Source: Macrosoma leucophasiata
Taxonomy: Eukaryota > Arthropoda > Insecta > Lepidoptera > Hedylidae
NCBI GenBank assembly: GCA_036365455.1
Contig: JAWQUS010000027.1
Location: 19,270,501 to 19,334,500 of the forward strand
Length of the DNA stretch: 64,000 bases
Reading direction: 5' to 3'
Both the position numbers and the translations under genes were made by a program. The notes beneath the pieces were generated by a model. That model did no database searches. It saw nothing but the letters and a program-made list of their open reading frames with translations, and was not told the DNA's origin. The first letter of the stretch is position 1. Each line of letters starts with the position of its first letter. Positions 58,101 to 64,000 of the stretch are shown piece after piece.

Positions 58101-61091
58101 TGAAGTATTTAAATTATTGTGTACTTTCGCTCCTTTTAACACATAAAAAGGAGAGCTCTCTCTGGAGAAGGGCCTTCTCCAGTTGTAAAAACAATTCCTC
58201 CTTCACAGGTTTATACCTATTGTGGGGATATGAGTGTAAGCATATTTTATTTATTTTTATTTTTTATTCCTTGTATATAGTACTTTGTAAATGGCGCATA
58301 TACCATGCAGGTCTACACTGAAATGTCTAACCATCAGCTGAATGCCTAAATGAGGCAAATTGTAGAAATAAAGGAGATAAAAAAAATATATTGTACATGT
58401 TGTTCGTCATCATCAAGGTATTTTGCTCTATTAATGCCACCCTTATTGGGAGTGGAGACGCTAATGATTTGTGTTGGTGATCACACAAATATTTGCATCC
58501 ATTTGGTTTTTTCATATACTTTTAGTTTAATTGTTTTATATTATTTCGCATTAACACATGCTTGTGAAATATATTTTATTTTTAAAGAAAAATGGAAAGA
58601 AAAATTTGACTTCAGGCGAGGCTCGAACTCGCGACCTACTGGGAATCTAGTCCAGCCGCTCTTCCAATTGAGCTACTGAAGCATTCCCAGTAGGTCGCGA
58701 GTTCGAGCCTCGCCTGAAGTCAAATTTGTCTTTCCATTTTTCTTTAAAAATAAAATATATTTCACTTTTAGTTTAGTCGGTTTGTAGTAGTTTCTACTCA
58801 TCACATATATGGGCCATCCCACTAGTAGTTGATTATTCTTCCGCAAGTGCAGTTATTCAACCGAATAATGACAGTTAAACCTTTTGAATAGGGTAGTAGT
58901 AAATACGTGAGATGAGCAACAGAGTCCCACGGTAAAACTAACGCCACTTGCGATGACCAACCCGCATGCTAAGCGTTGTATGCCTTATCATCAATGATTT
59001 TTGCTGGTGGTAGACTTCCAGTGTCGACCTTCTGGCTGTAGGCACCACCGCATTACCTAATCTATCTGCCGTCAAATGATAGTGTTCAGCATTATCGTGA
59101 TCCAGTTAGATGTTAATGTATCGTCCTGTAATTACTATCACAAAGACATGATTAAGACTTCAGGGTGCAACGCATCTGCATTTTAACCTGTGGTTTTTTG
59201 TAGGCGACTATAGACTGCAGTCATTACTTTACACCAACGTGAACTGCATTTTTCCACCAGCAAAATATATTTTTTTACTGGTGGTAGAGCTCCAGTGACG
59301 GTGCTCGCGGGCGTAGGCACCGCCGCATTACCTAATTACTTGCCGCTAAAGGGTAGTGTTTGGCACTTTCGTGTTCTGGTCAGGTGGTAATGTACGGCCC
59401 TGTAACTTCCGGCACAGAGGCATAACACCTTAGGCCTCAGGAGTGGTAACGCATCTGCATTTTGACCTTGGTCTTTGTATGGGTGTCTTTAGGCTGCAGT
59501 CATCACTTAACATTCATGTAAACTGCACGCTTGCTTGCCACTTCCATGACATAAAACACAAAAATAAATAAAAATAACGACCATGTTCTCGCTCAATGGT
59601 ACCACACAAAACAAAGTTATCATCCCTTATTTCATCACAATTCCAGGGTGGAATACAGACAGTGTTCCCGGCCGAAGACTTGGAGATATACCGGGAGGCT
59701 GAACAGCTGGCACAAGAAGCGAAATCTTCCAGGCAGTTCACAGACCTCAACAAGTTCACGCTCAAGTGTATGATCTGTGATAAGTTGCTCACAGGTATGA
59801 TATGAAGATAGTTTAACCCTTTAACAGTATACTGACGTTCCTCAAAGACGCCCGTCCAGCAGTGGACGTCTTTCGGCTGGAGTGATGGTGATGATGACAG
59901 TATCGAACAAAAAATATAATGAATCATGACACTGTTGTAGGCGTCTTTGGGGAAGGCTTTGCCCAGCAGTGGACGTCTTTCGCCTGGAGTGATGATGATG
60001 ATGACAGTATCGAACAAAAAATATAATGAATCACGACACTGTTGTAGGCGTCTTTGGGGAAGGCTTTGCCCAGCAGTGGACGTCTTTCGCCTGGAGTGAT
60101 GATGATGATGACAGTATCGAACAAAAAATATAATGAATCACGACACTGTTGTAGGCGTCTTTGGGGAAGGCTTTGCCCAGCTGTGGACGTCTTTCGGGTG
60201 GAATGATGATGATGATGACAGTATCGAACAAAAAATATAATGAATCATGACACTGTTGTATGCGTATTTGGGGTAGGCTTTGTCCCGCTGTGGACGTATT
60301 TCGTCAGATTACCGCTTAACACATTGATGGACAGTAGACGATTACAGCCGTTATTACAATATTTTTTTATGTCTGAATGTTGGCAAACAAGCATGCAGCT
60401 CACATTGATTTTAAGTGATGACTGCAGCCCATAGAACACGGGCCACCGGCCGCGCCGGACTGGAAGGCAGTAGCCATATGCCGGCTTTCCCCTCTGTCAA
60501 AGTACAGTCCAATGGGCCTATAGCTGTCGCCTAGGTGTTTAAATGTGTGCGTGAAATTGTTTATGTATTTTGTTAAAATCGAGGTACGGAAGCATTCCCC
60601 CTCCCCCTCCCCAAAAAGACTGACTGTTTTGCATCTGTAATAGACGCTATGGCTACTCCCCTCCGGTACGCCGCCGGCCAGTGGCCTGTGTGGCTCTATG
60701 CCGCAGTCTCGAGACGTCTACACAAAAACCAGAGGTCAAAATGCAGATGCGTTGCCACCCCTGAGACCCAAGTTGTTGTCTGATAGTTATTACGGGGCCA
60801 TATATTATTGTGTCTCATATACTATCCAGCCATGTGTTATGCTGATTTATAATCAATACGTGATTATTGGTATTATGTATGTATGTATCTTCACGCCTGG
60901 TCCCTAACAGGGTAGGCAGAGAGTTTAGAGCGTCAGATATCCCGGTCCTGACACACCTCCCGTGCTTCATCTACCTTCATCATTCTCTTCATATTGGTAT
61001 TGAAGAATAATATGTTTTTAATTTTACAGGTCAAGTTGAAGCCCAGAAACATGCTAAAGAAACGATGCACACGAATTTCGGAGAGGTCTAG
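54756..61091 (+). CDS. YOD1: Ubiquitin thioesterase OTU1/YOD1, complete, 5 exons
   Basis: Exons 54756-55149, 56745-56917, 57925-58083, 59647-59794 and 61030-61091 join in frame to 311 aa and TAG. Family role: a cysteine deubiquitinase that works with p97/VCP in ER-associated degradation, trimming ubiquitin from substrates. Residues 1-80 form a UBX-like domain (binds p97). Residues 83-97 are a Lys-Pro-Glu linker. The OTU domain follows: catalytic Asp123 and Cys126 in [14 protein letters not shown], catalytic His232 in [10 protein letters not shown]. The C-terminal finger is C283-x2-C286-x12-H299-x5-H305, then the conserved end TNFGEV. Length matches the family (about 300-350). One change from the usual KETGH at the finger is KETMH. 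Introns carry transposons but all splice sites are intact. Confidence 0.96.
55272..55749. mobile_element. 475-bp MITE, TA-flanked, copy 3
   Basis: In YOD1 intron 1. Ends as in 20121; TA at 55272-55273 and 55748-55749. The minus-strand frame lost its start codon (CCTAT instead of CCCAT). Confidence 0.87.
56067..56280 (+). mobile_element. tRNA-headed SINE, family D
   Basis: Head GACCCGGTTAGTCCAGTGGT, B box GGGTTCAATCCTTG; body TTCGGGTCTGGGTATTTGTG; tail (ATTT)n. Confidence 0.83.
56440..56720 (-). mobile_element. Family A retroposon abutting YOD1 exon 2
   Basis: Reverse copy ending CTCTACAACCAGTAA, about 24 bp before the exon. The pyrimidine tract TATTTCATTTATTTCAG lies wholly in the gap. Confidence 0.87.
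56745..56917 (+). CDS. YOD1: YOD1 exon 2
   Basis: AG at 56743-56744, GTGAGC at 56918. It encodes [20 protein letters not shown], then [20 protein letters not shown] and SSWGGAIE, the central OTU core with its W-G-G ubiquitin-contact region. Confidence 0.96.
57404..57640 (+). mobile_element. Family A retroposon, old and rearranged
   Basis: ACTGGCGGTAGAGTCCCAGT, then a deletion, then GGTAATGTATGGCCCTATCA to CTATAAAAATG. Confidence 0.7.
57650..57890. mobile_element. Repeat family I
   Basis: Second copy of 34255: GGACCGATTTGGCTAATATC, TGATTTTTGGAAGTCCAGGG, GGCAATACGAAGTTTGCCGG. Confidence 0.65.
57925..58083 (+). CDS. YOD1: YOD1 exon 3: catalytic His
   Basis: Phase 0 at both ends; AG at 57923-57924, GTAAGT at 58084. 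Reads [20 protein letters not shown], then [20 protein letters not shown], with the catalytic His in HYDPL. Confidence 0.96.
58198..58258 (+). mobile_element. SINE D tail fragment
   Basis: CACAGGTTTATACCTATTGT, GGGGATATGAGTGTAAGCAT and (ATTT)n. It is preceded by a small palindrome CTGGAGAAGGGCCTTCTCCA. Confidence 0.65.
58532..58760. repeat. tRNA-like foldback, type 2, with flanks
   Basis: Minus-strand tRNA-like sequence (58608-58681, ends GACTTCA/TGAAGC with one base lost) followed immediately by its inverted 3' half (58683-58721). Flanks TATTTCGCATTAACACATGC and AAAGAAAAATGGAAAGAAAA are mirrored downstream in part. Confidence 0.77.
59005..59262 (+). mobile_element. Family A retroposon, old subfamily
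   Basis: CTGGTGGTAGACTTCCAGTG to AACTGCATTTTTCC; lacks the tail. Confidence 0.75.
59278..59558 (+). mobile_element. Family A retroposon, full length
   Basis: ACTGGTGGTAGAGCTCCAGT to CCATGACATAAAACAC; ends about 88 bp before YOD1 exon 4. Confidence 0.87.
59647..59794 (+). CDS. YOD1: YOD1 exon 4: helix and first half of the zinc finger
   Basis: AG at 59645-59646, GTATGA at 59795, exit phase 1. Reads [20 protein letters not shown], then [20 protein letters not shown], with the finger's Cys pair. Confidence 0.96.
59842..60290. repeat. 107-bp tandem array, about 4 units
   Basis: Each unit carries ATGAATCACGACACTGTTGT, GTCTTTGGGGAAGGCTTTGC, CAGCAGTGGACGTCTTTCGC and (GAT)n. Unit starts at 59919, 60026, 60133 and 60240 give a constant 107-bp period. 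Derived from the 29805-type repeat. Intron 4 of YOD1. Confidence 0.93.
60361..60815 (-). mobile_element. Family A retroposon split by a hAT MITE
   Basis: Family A runs 60361-60429 (GGCAAACAAGCATGCAGC to ACTGCAGCC) and resumes at 60701 (CCGCAGTCTCGAGACG). The MITE 60430-60700 sits exactly between them. Confidence 0.82.
60430..60700. mobile_element. hAT-type MITE inserted in family A
   Basis: Ends CATAGAACACGGGCCACCGG ... CCAGTGGCCTGTGTGGCTCT. The 8-bp flanks CTGCAGCC and CCGCAGTC match at 6 of 8, an aged target duplication. Confidence 0.85.
60885..60995 (-). mobile_element. Family G LINE terminal fragment
   Basis: ATCTTCACGCCTGGTCCCTA, GGTAGGCAGAGAGTTTAGAG, CATCTACCTTCATCATTCTC. Ends about 35 bp before YOD1 exon 5. 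Confidence 0.75.
61030..61091 (+). CDS. YOD1: YOD1 exon 5: finger His pair and stop
   Basis: AG at 61028-61029. Reads [20 protein letters not shown] then TAG. It completes the C2H2 finger and the family's conserved C-terminus. Confidence 0.96.
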
Positions 61092-63010
61092 CGAAGATTT
61101 AAGATAGTTTAGACTGAACAATTATGCCCATTTTGCTAGTGTCTAATAAGCCTTTAAAATGACAAATTAATTTTATTTAATTGCGGTTTAGTGTGAGTTA
61201 AAACGCATTTAACCCATACATGTCCAGATGTCCAGACTCCATTTTTCTCCAAAATATAATGGATATAGTAAGCTATCCTTAAAATATAGTAATATGACAT
61301 CAGTGATGATTGATGTCTGTGTAACAGAGACCAAATTAAGCGTTTGTATGGAATTTTGGCGTGTGTCCGGGGTGTGGTTTTGTTATAATAATATCTCAAT
61401 AGGTTTCGGCAGCATCTTCAATGAAAGCTCCCAGGCGGCTAGATTTTTTCTGACACTAATTTATCGTTATATTCTAATCAATTTACACAAAATTTTAACT
61501 AATTATGCACACAAACTGTCCCTTATGAATTAAGCTATCTATCGGTGAAATTTTCATAAAAATTCGTGCAGTAGTCTTTGAGTTTATCGCGAAAAGACCG
61601 ACAGACAGACAGATGCAGCGGGGGACTGTTTTATAATATGTAAAGATAGATATAGATAGACACTAATGAATTTTAACCTTAACATGAATTTATTGTTTAA
61701 ATGACCTGATTGTATTTAGCTCTTTTTGGGATTTACTTATATTGCCCTTTACTTTTTTCAACCCAATAATTATACTTTAGGGTTGTATTAATACTTAGTG
61801 CAATTAAAAACATCACGTAACCTCAATGTTTTAAAATGTTTTATATAATTATGTTTATCGTTTTGTTGTATAAATACACAATCTCTATCCGTTCTTTCAA
61901 ATTGTATTCTATGTTAGATAGGAATATTCCTAGGTCTATTTCTGTCTTTCAAGAATCCCCTTGGATGAATCAAAATGAAGTTGCACAACAGGCAATGATG
62001 ACAGCAAAATGGACACAATATAATTAAATGTGCTCTAGATTTTATCATTAGATAATAAACATTGTTTTACATTAAATAGTTTCGTAAATCAATTGGATTT
62101 TAAACACGATACCATTTTTTTTTGTTGTCTAAGTTATTCTAGATTTTATCGTAACTCCGCTAGTAGCAATCTCACTGAATTAAATGCACTCGCAATTTTT
62201 CCGAGCTTTTCATTATGCTGGGACACATAACTGGCTTACACTAACGTCCTAAGGCGCATCACGCGATATTCAACTCGCTACGTAGGTGTGATCAGCACTT
62301 TAACGCGTTATTTTTAACGACTTTATTATTGGTATGAGACGTTAGGCCATAAGCTCGGGTGTCGATTTTTTCGTCTTATGTAGAGGAGAGTTTTAACGCG
62401 TTGTGTAGCCGCTCAATTATCGCGATTTTTATTGCGTTGCTCGGCATTGACTAACATCAACTTTAGTGTAGCCCGAGCATTAAGTGAATATTTTTTTGAT
62501 TATAATATTAAATATAGATACTGACAATATTTTAAAAAAGTAACAGATATTATTCTATTTGAAACGGTCGCAGTATTCAGATTATATTTTATATGAATTA
62601 AAATTAGGCGTAATAGGAAGAATGCATTAAAATATTGAAGTAGTATTAAATCTTCATTATTATGAAATGCAAGGTCCTTTTTAAATTTCACACCTCTCCA
62701 TCATTTGCTTTGACTGGTGTGAATAGAAAATTTCACTGCAAATATTTTGTTATCATATTATTAATTATTTTAATTATTTTAATACTACTATGTGATTTTT
62801 GTGCATAATTGTTTTTTAGTATATTTATTAATAATATACACAATGAAATTGCCTACCTTATCCTATGGGTTCAAATGGGGATCGGTGTAATATGAAATAG
62901 ATGGGCAAGATTGTTTATATTGTATTTTGCTTAAACAAAATAATAGTCTGGTTTCAAGAACCCTACCTAACAAAGTTAAAAAAAATATTTTATTTTTGTA
63001 ACCTAATTAA
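61092..63010. other. YOD1 3' UTR and downstream flank
   Basis: A MITE fragment at 61300-61380 (TTGATGTCTGTGTAACAGAG). A candidate poly(A) signal AATAAA near 62053. A less AT-rich stretch 62145-62470 (AGGCGCATCACGCGATATTC, TTTTAACGCGTTGTGTAGCC) has no recognised identity. The transcript end is not resolved. Confidence 0.45.
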
Positions 63011-63016
63011 TATCTG

Positions 63017-63290
63017 TTTTATATTATTTCGCATTAACACATGCTTGTGAAATATATTTTTTTAAAGAAAAATGGACTGCCTAACTAGCATTGTGTGGCA
63101 ATAGATGGCCCTAGTGCCACCATAAGGCAATGAAATAAATTTGAAGGAAAGATTTGACAAATCGGGCAGGACTTCGGTAGCTCAGTTGGAAGAGCGGCTG
63201 GACTAGATTCCCAGTGGCCGCGAGTTCGAGTCTCGCCTGAAGTCAAATTTATCTTTCCATTTTTCTTTAAAAAAATATAATTAATATCTT
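63017..63290 (+). repeat. tRNA-like repeat, type 2, with its flanks
   Basis: tRNA-like sequence 63170-63244 (A box TAGCTCAGTTGGAAGAGC, B box GTTCGAGTC). Same context as 23040: ATTTCGCATTAACACATGC upstream, GGCAATAGATGGC then AAAGATTTGACAAATCGGGC, AAATTTATCTTTCCATTTTT downstream. The best-preserved tRNA body of the family. Confidence 0.72.
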
Positions 63291-63641
63291 TTTCTTTTTG
63301 TATTTTAACTGAAAATGATAAATCGATAATTTTATATCATTTCAGCCTAAAGACTGCTGGACAAAATAATAAATTATTTTTAGTATGGTAAATTACACCC
63401 ACACAAGAAAATACATTAAAATAATTACAGAGGGAATGCCTCTCTCCATATTGCATGGGTATCGAAGTGGTGGTAGTTTTATCGCGGGATGGATCCATCC
63501 AAAAACAGAATCAGAAATTCATTTATTCATTTAGGGTGACAAGCACCGCTTATGACAAGTCAAGAAGTCCCGCATTATGGCTATACCTATTTGAATAGTT
63601 TGAACGCCATTGTCTGGTTCGTATACATGATGATAAGTTAT

Positions 63642-63917
63642 ACTGGTGGTAAAGTTCCAAGTGTAGGAGCTCGAGGGCGTAGGCACCACCGCATTAATCT
63701 GCCGCTAAATTATAGTGATCGGCACTATCGTATTCCGGTTAGATGGTAATGTATGGCCCCGTAATAACTATTACAGAGACGTTATACCTTAGGTCTCAGG
63801 GATGGAAATGATCTACATTTTGACCTCTGGGTTTTATGTAGTTTATAGGCTGCAGTCATCACTTAACATCAATGTGAGCTGCATGCTTGTTTTCCTCCTT
63901 CCTGAGAAAAAAAAATA
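63642..63917 (+). mobile_element. Family A retroposon, old subfamily, full length
   Basis: ACTGGTGGTAAAGTTCCAAG (old-type GTAGGAGCTCGAGGGCG) to CCTGAGAAAAAAAAATAG. Confidence 0.82.
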
Positions 63918-64000
63918 GTAATGATAACAAAATATTTATTGTATATTGGATAAATCGCGAATGGAACCGCGTTAAGATGTCTTGTTCAGGTTGTGCTTAC

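Noticed and set aside
59514..60439. Several 64-167-codon minus-strand frames in YOD1 intron 4
   Set aside because: They are repeated translations of the 107-bp tandem array and neighbouring family A sequence.
1..64000. CRISPR array, operon, phage or plasmid features
   Set aside because: All coding signal is spliced eukaryotic genes or eukaryotic transposons; repeats lack CRISPR spacing.

Overview
This is a stretch of insect nuclear DNA, most likely from a moth or butterfly. It is AT-rich and intron-rich, and packed with repeat types common in Lepidoptera: A-tailed retroposons, tRNA-headed SINEs, a CR1/L2-like LINE with an (AATA)n tail, mariner and several MITE classes. The species cannot be named from the sequence. 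There are no bacterial, phage or CRISPR features.

Two protein genes lie head-to-tail on the + strand. (1) A tolloid/BMP1-family metalloprotease gene fills about 2.9-49.0 kb. Fourteen coding exons could be placed with consistent splice phases (848 codons including stop). They encode the C-terminal part of the astacin protease domain, then CUB1-CUB2-EGF1-CUB3-EGF2-CUB4-CUB5 and an acidic tail. Signal peptide, prodomain and the N-terminal part of astacin lie upstream of the window. (2) A complete OTU1/YOD1 deubiquitinase gene (5 exons, 311 aa: UBX-like domain, OTU domain, C-terminal C2H2 finger) lies at 54.76-61.09 kb. The only convincing RNA gene is a tRNA-Leu(AAG) at 26.4 kb, inside a tolloid intron.

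Region by region: 0-2.9 kb is intron with four diverged copies of a ~290-bp unit. 2.9-17.7 kb runs from the zinc-site exon to the Met-turn exon and holds decayed tandem copies of the zinc-site exon, a 3-copy ~130-bp unit, several MITEs and a 2.6-kb LINE with an open reverse transcriptase frame. 18-38.8 kb holds the two largest remaining introns, with RTE-like LINE pieces, three array-like noncoding blocks, mariner, hAT and Tc1-type MITEs, and two long near-perfect palindromes. 38.8-49 kb carries the compact CUB/EGF exons plus an env-bearing LTR-element remnant. 49-54.7 kb is the intergenic region and starts with a decayed copy of the last tolloid exon. 54.7-61.1 kb is YOD1, with a TA-flanked MITE and a 107-bp tandem array in its introns. 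61.1-64 kb is downstream flank.

The most unusual aspects are: (a) repeated local duplication with decay, hitting three separate tolloid exons and three unrelated intronic units; (b) several long inverted repeats with very short loops, one lying exactly at the start of a decayed exon copy; (c) A-tailed repeat copies ending 18-35 bp before three different splice acceptors; (d) tRNA-like sequences repeatedly folded back on their own 3' halves. No coherent new gene system was found; these are structural observations.
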